This document shows, one piece after another, positions 24,812-33,322 of a DNA stretch of 41,230 nt. Under the pieces are notes generated by a model that saw only the letters and a list, made by a program, of their open reading frames with translations, had not been told where the DNA came from and did no database searches. The position numbers and the translations under genes were made by a program. The first letter of the stretch is position 1; each line of letters begins with the position of its first letter. This DNA is from Steroidobacter sp. (GTDB taxonomy: Bacteria; Pseudomonadota; Gammaproteobacteria; Steroidobacterales; Steroidobacteraceae), in assembly GCA_025929585.1 (NCBI GenBank), contig JAICPY010000029.1:1-41230 (forward strand). Direction: 5' to 3'.

Positions 24812-25906
24812 TCACGCTTCCCTCAGGGGAAGAGTCACGATCACCTCCGCTTCGCCGCTGGCGGCGCGCTTCAACTCCAACTCGGATTCATCGCCGTGCA
24901 AGATTCGCAAACGTGTGCGCAGATTGCTGAGGCCAACTCCAGTGACTGTCGACTGCGAATCTGCCGGATCGCTCGGACCATCGTTGTAAACACTAAGGCG
25001 CAAGTTGCCGTTGGCGCAGGCGCCGGTGACGCGCACGGCTCCTCCCGCGACGCGCTTGGCAATACCGTGTTTGATGGCATTCTCCACCAGCGGCTGTAGC
25101 AGCAGATCGGGAACCTGCGCATGCAACGCCTCTGGCGAGATGTCGACGCTCACTTGAAGACGTTCTCCAAAGCGCACCTTCTGAATGTCTAGATAGCGCT
25201 GTAAATACTCCACTTCCTCCGCCAGCGTCACCTGCGATCGGTGGGAATCCTGCGTTGCACGACGCAGAAATTCACTGAGCCCGACGATCATACTCACCGC
25301 GGCATCGTTTCTTTGTTCGCGCACCAGGCCGGCGATGGAATTCAGCGTATTGAACATGAAGTGCGGCTCGATCTGCCGGCGCAGTGCCGCGAGTTGCGCC
25401 TTCGACAGCTCCTCGTTGAGTCGCGCGGTCTCGGTCGTCTGGCGGGTCATGCGCGCGCGCGCGTCCACGATGAGCGTGATGAACCATATTAGTCCGTACA
25501 CGATCATGTATGGCAGAACCTGGTACGGGAACGAAGTCCGCCACGCTTCGATGAATGTCGGGTGCTGCGGATAGCGCCACGGATTGAAGAGCATCTGAAG
25601 CGTTGCAAACCAGGCGCTCGCAATTAGGCTCACCACGGTGAGAGTCGCAAGGTGTACGCCGACCGTTGATACGACTCTGTCGCGAGTGATTGCGTATCGG
25701 CGTGCGAGGCTGATGATGAATGGAGTCGCCAGCACCCACGGTAGCCAGGATACGAACGCCGTTCCAAAGATGACGAGCCATGCGTCCCTGCCCACCGCAT
25801 GCATGACGAGCACCGTCTGACTTGCATCGAATAGCGCGTACGCGAGCCAGATCGCGACGATCCAGTGCCAACGAGTCGAAGGCACGTCATTCTCGGTCTC
25901 CGTCAT
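24812..25906 (-). CDS. LytS/YpdA-type sensor histidine kinase (pair 1)
   Basis: A 364-residue membrane kinase. Four membrane segments fit at about 12-36, 42-66, 84-106 and 130-148, with little exposed outside, so it may sense the membrane itself or a small ligand within it. The His_kinase domain has QLAALRRQIEPHFMFNTLNS (phospho-acceptor His182), and the ATPase has the N-box LLQPLVENAIKHG (Asn276) and GVGLSNLRTRL. The start at ATG 25906 precedes the first membrane helix; its ribosome site is weak, and an extended frame upstream is less likely. It forms an operon with the LytTR regulator downstream. The stimulus is unknown. Confidence 0.95.
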   Translation of the reverse strand: MTETENDVPSTRWHWIVAIWLAYALFDASQTVLVMHAVGRDAWLVIFGTAFVSWLPWVLATPFIISLARRYAITRDRVVSTVGVHLATLTVVSLIASAWFATLQMLFNPWRYPQHPTFIEAWRTSFPYQVLPYMIVYGLIWFITLIVDARARMTRQTTETARLNEELSKAQLAALRRQIEPHFMFNTLNSIAGLVREQRNDAAVSMIVGLSEFLRRATQDSHRSQVTLAEEVEYLQRYLDIQKVRFGERLQVSVDISPEALHAQVPDLLLQPLVENAIKHGIAKRVAGGAVRVTGACANGNLRLSVYNDGPSDPADSQSTVTGVGLSNLRTRLRILHGDESELELKRAASGEAEVIVTLPLREA

Positions 25907-26045
25907 GGTGCCACTGTACCTCCGAACGCGACTGCGGCGGCACCATGGATGCAGCGAATGGCCCGTCTGGTGAAGTAAGCGGTCTGGGTCCATCCGGCCA
26001 TGGCTTCTACACTGCTATTCCCCTGATTCAATCGGAGAGACGAAG

Positions 26046-26501
26046 ATGAAGAAGCTTTTAGCGGCGGCTTTGTTCGCCTGCGTATGCGCTGGACTGGTTT
26101 CGGCCAACGCGCCCGAGGCGCCTTCCAAAGATTCGAGCGTTGTCGATGCTCTCAAGCAAAACGCGCAGGATCATGGAGACGCCTTGGTCGCCGGCGATCT
26201 CGACAGACTCGATCAGATCCTTGCCGACGACTGGAAGGCGGTCGCGCTCTCCGGGAGGATTGTGACCAAAGAGGCCGTACTGGCGAATCTGAAATCCGGC
26301 AAGGACAAACTTGAGTGGTTTCAACTTGGGCCTATGGACGTGCAGGTGTTCGGCAATGTTGCCGCGATCCACGGCACTGTCACCGAAAAGAGGCGTTGGG
26401 ACGGAAAAGACGTTAGCGGCCTATATCTTTGGATGGATCTCCTCGAGAAGCGCGGCGACACATGGGTGATCGTCCGTTCCGCAGGCACCAAGGTGAAGTG
26501 A
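26046..26501 (+). CDS. Exported NTF2-like (DUF4440-type) protein
   Basis: A 151-residue protein. Signal peptide at 1-20 (MKKLLAAALFACVCAGLVSA). The mature part is a single SnoaL/NTF2-like cone domain: HGDALVAGDLDRLDQILADD then WKAVALSGRIVTKEAVLANL. The strands VQVFGNVAAIHGTVTEKRRW and LYLWMDLLEKRGDTWVIVRS complete it, ending at residue 151. This matches DUF4440 members in length and order. Such domains bind small molecules or act as simple isomerases or hydrolases; no catalytic set is evident here. The start is supported by TCGGAGAGACGAAG. It is divergent from the kinase gene at 25906. Short repeat-type sequences follow its 3' end. Confidence 0.9.
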   Translation: MKKLLAAALFACVCAGLVSANAPEAPSKDSSVVDALKQNAQDHGDALVAGDLDRLDQILADDWKAVALSGRIVTKEAVLANLKSGKDKLEWFQLGPMDVQVFGNVAAIHGTVTEKRRWDGKDVSGLYLWMDLLEKRGDTWVIVRSAGTKVK

Positions 26502-26559
26502 GGAGCGGCAAAGTCAGTGAGAGCGAGCGTCAGCATGCACAACGAGGCTCCGAAAGACT

Positions 26560-26627
26560 AAGGGACGGATCTATTTGCCGAACATGCAGCTCACCAACCT
26601 GGTGATGAAAAATAGATCTGTCCGCTT
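26560..26627. repeat. Nested inverted repeat, MITE/REP-like
   Basis: Outer arms: AAGGGACGGATCTATTT (26560-26576) and AAATAGATCTGTCCGCTT (26610-26627), complementary apart from one mismatch and one extra base. Inside is a second perfect hairpin, TCACCA and TGGTGA around ACC (26591-26605). Arms of the type GGGACAGATCTATTT are common in REP or RAYT-type elements of proteobacteria. Confidence 0.65.
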
Positions 26628-26637
26628 TGATAGTCGC

Positions 26638-26678
26638 AGTGGATAACGGCACGTTCTGCTGGTTATGCGAGGTGGGCA
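26638..26678 (+). repeat. Dispersed repeat, copy B
   Basis: 41 bp beginning AGTGGATAACGGCACGTTC and ending GGTGGGCA, 33 of 41 positions identical to copy A at 20922-20962. It starts 10 bp after the inverted repeat at 26560-26627, so the two may belong to one composite element. Confidence 0.5.
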
Positions 26679-26679
26679 G

Positions 26680-26711
26680 TATGGAGGTGATTGGATATGG
26701 AGGTGATTGGA
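26680..26711 (+). repeat. Short tandem repeat (2 x 16 bp)
   Basis: Two perfect, adjacent copies of TATGGAGGTGATTGGA. It immediately follows dispersed-repeat copy B. No coding frame spans it. Confidence 0.75.
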
Positions 26712-26919
26712 CATCCATCAGTTCAGGGACGGACGTTCGGCCGGCGATAGGCTTTAGATTCGCGACAAACTGGTTACTCCCATGTGCGCTGCCGCATGGA
26801 GTAGGTTTTTGTCATGACGACCAAACACGCGGTTAGCTCAGACAGGCGGAGATCCCTCTGCACATATGCGGAAGCTCCTCCTTTGGGCGCTGCGGTAGCG
26901 AGAACTAGGAGAGACAACG

Positions 26920-27642
26920 ATGGCTGATCACAACATCGGAACGCGTGAAGAGTGGCTCGCGGCGCGGCTTGAGCTGCTCAAGGCAGAGAAGGAGCTGTAT
27001 CACCGCAGTGATGAGCTCGCGCGCCGCCGCCAGGAGCTACCCTGGGTGCAAATCGACAAGGAGTATCGATTCCAAACTGATGAGGGCAGTGCCTCGCTGG
27101 CGAACCTTTTTCTAGGACGCTCGCAGCTTCTCGTCTATCACTTCATGTTTGGTTACGGATTCCGACTCACGGATAAGCGCCGAGGATGCACCGGGTGCTC
27201 ATTCGTAGCCGACCACTTCGACGGTGTTATCCCTCACTTGAACGGCCGCGACATCACCCTCGTTTGCGTTTCGCTGGCGCCTTTACAGGAGTTGCAGGAC
27301 TACAAGCGGCAGATGGGTTGGAAGTTCCCGTGGGTTTCATCGCTCGGAGGCGACTTCAACTACGACTTTGGCGTTGCGTTCACTCAGGAGCAACAGAGAA
27401 GCGGCGCCGACTACAATTTCCGGCACGTCGATAAGGCCGAGCCACAGAAGGAAGGTATGAGCGCCTTCGCGCTACAGGACGGCGTCGTCTACCACACGTA
27501 CTCCACTTACGCGCGTGGCGTCGAAGCTTTAATGGGAACCTACCAGTTTCTAGATCTCGCTCCGCAGGGCAGAAACGAGGATGAGCTCGAATTCCGCCAG
27601 GCGTGGTGGCGCCGCCATGACGAGTACGAGGACGAGCGCTGA
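26920..27642 (+). CDS. DUF899 family thioredoxin-like protein
   Basis: A 240-residue soluble protein matching DUF899 throughout: TREEWLAARLELLKAEKEL at the start, RRQELPWVQIDKEYRF, LLVYHFMFG, then RRGCTGCSFVADHFDG. The CxxC (Cys90, Cys93) sits where a thioredoxin-fold redox site would be. The end has DGVVYHTYSTYARGVEALMG and an acidic tail. The fold is related to AhpC/TSA peroxiredoxins. A disulfide or peroxide reduction role is likely but unproven. The start is strong (ACTAGGAGAGACAACG). No signal peptide is present, so it is cytosolic. It is followed by an exported hydrolase on the same strand, about 175 bp away. Confidence 0.93.
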   Translation: MADHNIGTREEWLAARLELLKAEKELYHRSDELARRRQELPWVQIDKEYRFQTDEGSASLANLFLGRSQLLVYHFMFGYGFRLTDKRRGCTGCSFVADHFDGVIPHLNGRDITLVCVSLAPLQELQDYKRQMGWKFPWVSSLGGDFNYDFGVAFTQEQQRSGADYNFRHVDKAEPQKEGMSAFALQDGVVYHTYSTYARGVEALMGTYQFLDLAPQGRNEDELEFRQAWWRRHDEYEDER

Positions 27643-27816
27643 GCGAAGCAGCGGCCACGACTCGAGTCTCCGAGTGGACATACGTGCGCCGTACAAAGTG
27701 GGTATCGACGCAGAGCGCGCAGGCGTGAATGCTCGCCAGGCGTTGGATTGTCAATGGACGCCCGCGCCTCTGTCAGTTCGCTACTCGAGCCGCTTCCAAC
27801 CCGCCATGGAGGAAGT

Positions 27817-29223
27817 ATGCGCATCTCTCGAACCGTTCCGATTCTTCTCTGCGCTGTCTTGTTTCCGACCGGCGCGTTCGCGGATCACGATACTCTCGTG
27901 CCACCCGTCGTGGTGGAGGCTCAGTTGCCGTTCGATGCGCTGCCTGACTTTCCCGATTCGCATCGGTACTGGGGCACGCATCAGGTTAAGGGCCGAAGTG
28001 CAGGCTATCGCATCGAAGTGCCCTCGAATTGGAACGGTTCATTGGTCATGTTTGCACATGGTTTTCGTGGCAACCGACCCGAGCTCACCGTCGACAATCC
28101 CGACATTCGCGCGTATTTGGTAGCGAACGGGTTTGCCTGGGCGGCCTCCAGCTACTACCGCAACTACTATGACGTTCGGGCGGGAGTGCTCAGCACCAAT
28201 GCGCTGGCACGCTACTTCGACACCATCACGGGGCTCACACCCGAGCGTTACTTCATTCAGGGCGGCTCGATGGGTGGACACGTTGCCGCAGCGGCAATCG
28301 AACAATTCCCGAATCGCACGTGTCCCGCCGGCAATCTTGGTCGGTTGTGTCGCGAAGTGGTGGACTTTCTAGGTGAGCTCGCGGGAGGCGTCAAATACAG
28401 TGGCGCCACGCTGGTGTGCGGCACCACCGGCGACACGCGGCTATTCGATTACTATCACGATTTCAATCTGGTGGCGGCCTACCTCGCCGACGTGCAGGTC
28501 CCGAGGCCTCCTCCGCCGGACTTCACCACTGCCTACCTGCCCCTGATCCGAAGCAAGCTCTTTCTGACTTATCCCACCGTAAACACTCTGCTCGGTGACA
28601 AACTGCAGGCAGCGACGATTGAGTTGACCGGCGGACCGCGGCCCATCGTGAATCAGTCGTATGCATCGTTCATGGATCTTCTTTTCAGTCTCGGCACCAA
28701 CGATGGCTCGATTCCGGAAGTCACGCACGAGCTGTCCATCGTGAGCAACATCGGACGCGTCTATCAACTCGATCACGACCCGCGGCTTTCCGAGGAAGAG
28801 AAACGCTTGAACAAGCTGGCCGTGCGCTTCGACGCGGACCCGAGCGCCAACGTACCCAAGTTCATCGACCTCGAACTGATTCCTATACTCACGGGAAATC
28901 TGCACGTACCCACCGTGAGCTTGCACACGTTGGGCGACTTGTTCGTGCCGTTCTCCATGCAGCAGATCTATGCGAAACGGACACGACAGTGGAAACGCGA
29001 TCACATGCTGGTCAATCGCGCCATTCGTGCCGCACAACACTGTGAGTTCAGCTCGACGGAGCAGGAGAATGCGTTCGCCGACATGGTGCGCTGGGTCGAC
29101 GAGGACATCAAACCCGCAGGCGACAGGATTCTCGACCGACAGACAGTTCAGGATGAATCCTTTGGCTGCCAGTTCACCTCACCCGTACGTCCCTATGACA
29201 CGGGTGCGTGCACTGCCGAATAG
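27817..29223 (+). CDS. Exported alpha/beta hydrolase
   Basis: A 468-residue exported enzyme. Signal peptide at 1-22 (SRTVPILLCAVLFPTGAFA). The alpha/beta core is marked by GSLVMFAHGFRGNRP (oxyanion strand, 75-88) and YFIQGGSMGGHVA (nucleophile Ser151). A late TVSLHTLGDLFVP probably carries the acidic residue, and the histidine may be in RAAQHCEFS. A large insertion (about 200-350) forms a lid. Cysteine pairs (NRTCPAGNLGRLC, DTGACTAE) suit an oxidising compartment. Relatives are annotated as esterases or depolymerase-like; the substrate is unknown. The ATG at 27817 has GGAGGAAGT just ahead. An upstream ATG at 27748 would hide the signal peptide. Confidence 0.9.
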   Translation: MRISRTVPILLCAVLFPTGAFADHDTLVPPVVVEAQLPFDALPDFPDSHRYWGTHQVKGRSAGYRIEVPSNWNGSLVMFAHGFRGNRPELTVDNPDIRAYLVANGFAWAASSYYRNYYDVRAGVLSTNALARYFDTITGLTPERYFIQGGSMGGHVAAAAIEQFPNRTCPAGNLGRLCREVVDFLGELAGGVKYSGATLVCGTTGDTRLFDYYHDFNLVAAYLADVQVPRPPPPDFTTAYLPLIRSKLFLTYPTVNTLLGDKLQAATIELTGGPRPIVNQSYASFMDLLFSLGTNDGSIPEVTHELSIVSNIGRVYQLDHDPRLSEEEKRLNKLAVRFDADPSANVPKFIDLELIPILTGNLHVPTVSLHTLGDLFVPFSMQQIYAKRTRQWKRDHMLVNRAIRAAQHCEFSSTEQENAFADMVRWVDEDIKPAGDRILDRQTVQDESFGCQFTSPVRPYDTGACTAE

Positions 29224-29478
29224 AAAGACCCGCTCGAGGACACGCACGGTGGGATAGAAACGTTTTTTGGAACAATCGGCTGAATGCACCGCTAGAGCGC
29301 TTGGATGTGGAACCGGATGCGGTCGGAACAATGCTCGATACGCTCGTGACGTTCAGCGGCGAGCGAGCACCGCGAGTACCCTCGGGAGTTTTAGTCTATC
29401 GCTGTGCAAGTCGCCAGCTCATCTGCATGCACGAAAGAACAAGCGTACGTCTACGATGAGCAACCCTGAGAGCCTGCA

Positions 29479-30171
29479 CTAGGTTTGAAGACGCTGTATC
29501 AAGGTTTTCGGTGCGACCGACTTATAAGCCTCGCGCAGCGCGAGCTCGACGGCGGACCAATCGATTTTCTTGATGTCCAGCCACAAGCCAATCCAACCTT
29601 TGTTGCCTAGATACTTCGGCACGTGGAACTGCGCTGGTGCAATCTGCTCCAGTATGTCATGCATGTCGGCAGAGGCCTTGGAATTGAGTGCCACACGACC
29701 GTCGCCGTGATGATCATCGAGGAACCAGCCGAAACGCTTCTTGCGCACCTCCAAGCTCAAGTGTGCGCCGCGCGCGATCGCGGTGGCTTCAGGTAGCTGT
29801 TCTACGATGCGGACGATGCGTTCACGCAGTCGCGCGGACGAAGTCGCTTTGGGGGCACGAACAGCGTGCTTTCGAGGACGACTGTTGTGTTCGCCGATCG
29901 GTACGAAATGAAATCGCACCAGATACACATTGCTGCCGCTGCCATGCTTGGCGACCTTCAGAAGATCAACGACGCTCTTGAAGCCCGACTCGCGCGCCAA
30001 TGCAGGCGTGATAGCGGAAAACTCGATCGGATCGATCGAGTCCACCTCGACCGATCCACCCTCAATGGGATAACGACCGCCGCGCTTCACACGCGGACTC
30101 ATCCAGATACGCACGCTGCAGGTGATGTCGCCGCGACGAACGCCTTCTCGCAGGCGCTTGGTGAATTGCAT
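29479..30171 (-). CDS. ASCH domain-MmcQ/YjbR domain fusion protein
   Basis: A 230-residue soluble protein made of two recognisable modules. Residues 1-92 match an ASCH-type (YqfB-like) domain: MQFTKRLREGVRRGDITCSV, the RVKRGGRYPI turn, an ITPALARESGF helix and the closing strand NVYLVRFHFV. ASCH domains bind RNA or act as amidohydrolases. Residues 115-226 are MmcQ/YjbR: RLRERIVRIVEQLPEAT, RFGWFLDDHHGDGRVALN, FHVPKYLGNKGWIGLWLD and WSAVELALREAYKSVAP. That fold resembles a CyaY-like DNA-binding domain. A basic linker joins them (93-114). The start taken is ATG at 30171; a GTG three codons upstream (30180) with GGGA ahead is an alternative. It is convergent with the exported hydrolase gene. Function unknown; nucleic-acid binding is inferred. 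Confidence 0.88.
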   Translation of the reverse strand: MQFTKRLREGVRRGDITCSVRIWMSPRVKRGGRYPIEGGSVEVDSIDPIEFSAITPALARESGFKSVVDLLKVAKHGSGSNVYLVRFHFVPIGEHNSRPRKHAVRAPKATSSARLRERIVRIVEQLPEATAIARGAHLSLEVRKKRFGWFLDDHHGDGRVALNSKASADMHDILEQIAPAQFHVPKYLGNKGWIGLWLDIKKIDWSAVELALREAYKSVAPKTLIQRLQT

Positions 30172-30494
30172 GGGCGCCACTCAGTCCCGGATTTAGTTAT
30201 GCCAGCAGTGGAAAGTGACCAGATGCTACCTCGGCCCGCACCGAAGATCACTTCGGACTGGTACCACGGAGATCGTATGGTCAATCTGCGGATGGATCGG
30301 ATTGCAGTGCGCGAAGGCCAGGATCCATCTCCAATCCTCCGCCTCGGATATACGCTCTCTTCCGCGAGCGTGGGACATGGAAGGCTGCTCGCCCTAGGCA
30401 AATTCGCGTGCTCTGACACCAGATTAGGGAGAGAATCCGCTGCTGCGGGCGGGGCACAACTTTCGATTCGTGAGCGCTGACGACGATATGGCAA
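30172..30494. other. Divergent intergenic region of about 320 bp
   Basis: Between the ASCH-MmcQ gene and the kinase gene of pair 2. A plus frame running through it to 30480 has some protein-like stretches but is the tail of an antisense frame over the ASCH-MmcQ gene. It has no ribosome site and is not called. It presumably holds both promoters. Confidence 0.35.
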
Positions 30495-32348
30495 ATGACC
30501 TCACTCACGTACTCCGCACTTGACGCGATCGTCTTCGCAGCAAGCGCGGCCCTCAGCGCGCTGCTTGGGCTGATGCAGTCTCGCGTCGATCGCGCGACGG
30601 GCAGACCGAGCGGCTATCAGCTTCTCTGGCTGATCGGACTCATCTGGACGCTCGGCAACTTCCTGCGATACATGCTGCAGATCGCGGGAGTCGATGCGGA
30701 CGCAACGAGCGTCCGTCTTGCGGGTACGCTGGCGTGGACTGGCACGATATTCGGCCCGCTCGCGATCGGACGCTTTCTGCAGGCGCGCATTGGCACGGCG
30801 AGCCGCGATCTGCGCGCATTCCGGGTGTTCACCTGGGCCTTATCGATCCTGAACTTGAGTCTGTTCGTCTATGCGGCGAGAGCTCATGCACTGAATCTCG
30901 ACGTGAGCAGGTATCCGACGACATCGTTGTATCTGGCATTGATCCTGACGGCTGTCTCACTGATTCTTTATCGCGTCCATCGAGTTGAGCGCAGCGCGGA
31001 CTTCGCGGGACCGAAGCCGCGCTGGTTTGGCCTCGGCGCGTTCCTGCTTGCGATGGTTCAGATAACGGCCGCATTGCTCGGCATGCAGTTTGTCCCGTTG
31101 TCCGGCGCCCTGTTCTCCGCGGTGCGCCTCATCAGCGAACACTGGGTCCTGCCGTGGTCCATCTTCATCGCCGTCTCTCTGGCTCAAGCCCACTACGCCG
31201 ATGTCCTGCTCAAGCGCAGCCTCTGGCTGCTCACGAGCGTGTCGATCGCCGCGGTCGCCAGCGCATTCATCTTCACGACATCATCGGAACTGTCCTTCGT
31301 CGTATCGACGCTTGCGTGCGCGTCGCTGATGCTCGCTGCACCGCTGCTTATTCGTGCGCTGAATTTCGTCGTCGATCGGATATGCCTGAATCGACCCGAT
31401 TACAGTGAAGCAGCGAGAAAGTTCGAGGAATCGATAAGGCGCATCTCCGATCGAGAACAGCTCTTCGATATGGCCCTGCGTAGCGTGCGATCGACGCTGC
31501 GTCTGGATGCCCGGTTCGTTCCGGCGAACTCAGCATCGTCGGCACGAGTCCTCGCCCGGATTCCGATCGAGACCGCGAACGGTCCGTGCTATAGCCTCGA
31601 AGTCTCGGCAGGTCATGATGCGCGCACTCTGATGCAACAAGAGCTCGAATTCCTGAATACGATCGGAACGCACGGGGTGCGCCGCTTGGATGCCTTGCAC
31701 TTCGAACAGGAGCAGCGAGCCCTCACTTTGCGGGAAGAACGGCTCAAACGCCTGCTGACTGAGGCCGAGCTGAAAGCGTTGCGCACGCAGGTGGATCCGC
31801 ACTTCTTATTCAACACGCTGAACACGATCGCGGATCTCATCAGCTCCAATCCTCTTCAGGCAGAAGAGATGACCGAACGTCTCGCAGAGTGCTTCCGCTA
31901 CGCGCTGTCGAGGCATTCGCGCGATCTGTCGACATTGGACGATGAGCTCGAGTTTGCCCGCCATTACCTCGAGATCGAGCAGGTGCGATTCGGCGATCGC
32001 TTGCGTGTTGAGCTCTCGCGCGGCGATGCTCTCGGCAATGAGCGCATCCCTTCATTGCTCCTCCAGCCGCTGCTGGAGAATGCGATCCGACATGGACTCG
32101 CACCAATCCGCGAAGGCGGTCGCATCAGCGTCAGCGCGAAGCGCGAGGGCGAGTATTTGCGGCTGCAAGTCAATGATGACGGCGTGGGCTTGCGGCCGGA
32201 TTTCGGCGAAAGGCTCGGCGTCGGATTGCAGAACGTGAAGGAGCGGCTCCACACGCTGTACGCACAGGCCGCCCGATTTACGATCGACAGCCGCCTCGGC
32301 GAACGCGGAACTTCTGTGACGATTCTGGTACCTCTGCATGGCCATTAG
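30495..32348 (+). CDS. LytS-type sensor histidine kinase (pair 2)
   Basis: A 617-residue membrane kinase, larger than those of pairs 1 and 3. About eight membrane segments occupy residues 10-290 (for example LLWLIGLIWTLGNFL, VFTWALSILNLSLFVYAA and LASLMLAAPLL-like helices). A GAF-like region follows (about 310-400; EQLFDMALRSVRSTLRLDAR). The kinase core has LKALRTQVDPHFLFNTLNT (phospho-acceptor His436), LLLQPLLENAIRHG (Asn529) and a glycine-rich lid (LGVGLQNVKERL). The stimulus is unknown; the membrane block resembles a 7TM-type input module. The ribosome site before 30495 is weak. The 3' end overlaps the next gene by 11 bp, so the pair is coupled. Confidence 0.93.
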   Translation: MTSLTYSALDAIVFAASAALSALLGLMQSRVDRATGRPSGYQLLWLIGLIWTLGNFLRYMLQIAGVDADATSVRLAGTLAWTGTIFGPLAIGRFLQARIGTASRDLRAFRVFTWALSILNLSLFVYAARAHALNLDVSRYPTTSLYLALILTAVSLILYRVHRVERSADFAGPKPRWFGLGAFLLAMVQITAALLGMQFVPLSGALFSAVRLISEHWVLPWSIFIAVSLAQAHYADVLLKRSLWLLTSVSIAAVASAFIFTTSSELSFVVSTLACASLMLAAPLLIRALNFVVDRICLNRPDYSEAARKFEESIRRISDREQLFDMALRSVRSTLRLDARFVPANSASSARVLARIPIETANGPCYSLEVSAGHDARTLMQQELEFLNTIGTHGVRRLDALHFEQEQRALTLREERLKRLLTEAELKALRTQVDPHFLFNTLNTIADLISSNPLQAEEMTERLAECFRYALSRHSRDLSTLDDELEFARHYLEIEQVRFGDRLRVELSRGDALGNERIPSLLLQPLLENAIRHGLAPIREGGRISVSAKREGEYLRLQVNDDGVGLRPDFGERLGVGLQNVKERLHTLYAQAARFTIDSRLGERGTSVTILVPLHGH

Positions 32349-33099
32349 AGCGCTGATCGCGGACGACGAAGCCGCTGCGCGGTCGCGCTTGCGCAAACTG
32401 CTCGCAGCGCATCCCAGCATCGTCGTCGAAGCCGATGCACACGACGGTGTCGAGACGCTCGAAGCCTTTCGGCGGTACCGCCCCGACGTCGCATTCCTCG
32501 ACGTACAGATGCCGGGCCTCAATGGATTCGAAGTCATTCGAGCCTTGGAGCCGGAGGCGTTGCCATTGATCGTCTTCGTCACGGCGTACGACGAATACGC
32601 ATTGGCTGCGTTTGAGGCCAATGCGGTCGCGTATCTGCTCAAGCCAGTGGCGCGCCCGCGCTTGCAGGCGGTCGTACAGCGGCTCGAGCAAATCGCTCGG
32701 ATGCCGACCGAAGTCTCGCAGGAACAGATCCGCACCAATGCCGTTGCACGATCCCGGCATCAACCGCTACAGCATGTGCTCGCGCTGCAGGGCGATCGCT
32801 ATCTGCTGATCCCGCTGAGCGATGTCTGTTTCTTTCGCGTCGAAGATGGCGTGACGAAGATGAAAACCTCGACCGCGTCGTATCGCACGAACTATGCGAT
32901 CGGAGAGCTCGAAGCGAGATTACCCAGCCCGCCCTTCTTTCGGGCGCACCGTTCCACTCTCGCGAACCTCACGAAGGTTGCGACGATCAGCCCGATGTTC
33001 AAAGGATCGATGCTGCTGACGATGAAGGATGCGGAGAACAGTGAAGTTCAAGTGAGCGAACGCCAAGCGAACCTCGTGCGAGAGCTGCTGCAGCTCTGA
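32338..33099 (+). CDS. LytTR-family response regulator (pair 2)
   Basis: A 253-residue regulator. Receiver: LIADDEAAARSRL (acidic pair), phospho-acceptor Asp55 in VAFLDVQMPGLNGF, Thr in VFVTAYDEYALAAF, Lys in YLLKPVARP. The LytTR domain (about 148-250) has LIPLSDVCFFRVEDGVTKM, FFRAHRSTLANLTKVATISP and a C-terminal SERQANLVRELLQL. It is the partner of the kinase whose last codons overlap its start. Compared with pairs 1 and 3 its LytTR domain is more diverged (FFRAHRSTLANL against FIRIHRSIIVNV), so a different target site is plausible. Confidence 0.95.
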   Translation: MAIRALIADDEAAARSRLRKLLAAHPSIVVEADAHDGVETLEAFRRYRPDVAFLDVQMPGLNGFEVIRALEPEALPLIVFVTAYDEYALAAFEANAVAYLLKPVARPRLQAVVQRLEQIARMPTEVSQEQIRTNAVARSRHQPLQHVLALQGDRYLLIPLSDVCFFRVEDGVTKMKTSTASYRTNYAIGELEARLPSPPFFRAHRSTLANLTKVATISPMFKGSMLLTMKDAENSEVQVSERQANLVRELLQL

Positions 33100-33322
33100 G
33101 ACCGCCGCAGCGTTCGCGCATCGCGCCACGCGCTTGCGAAATCCCCCACTCGCCGACTCTGTGAGCGCGTGCTGACGCACCGGTTGGCGCGTTCGTGCGC
33201 CTCCAATCCGCGTTCGCGGACGAATTTCCTGCGTTCGTTCGAAAGCGGTCGCCTCGAGGCTGACCGAGCTCTAGCGTACTGAACGAACAACGCGCGCCGG
33301 CGCTGCCTCGCCTTTTAAAAAT

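Larger units (their letters stand above)
26502..26919. other. Repeat-rich intergenic region
   Basis: About 420 bp with no gene. It holds a 68-bp nested inverted repeat (26560-26627), copy B of the dispersed repeat (26638-26678) and a 2 x 16-bp tandem repeat (26680-26711), all within about 150 bp. The remainder probably contains the promoter of the DUF899 gene. The clustering suggests an old insertion hot spot. Confidence 0.55.

Noticed and set aside
29866-30480. Plus-strand frame ahead of the pair 2 kinase
   Set aside because: The first half is antisense to the ASCH-MmcQ gene and no start with a ribosome site lies in the free part.
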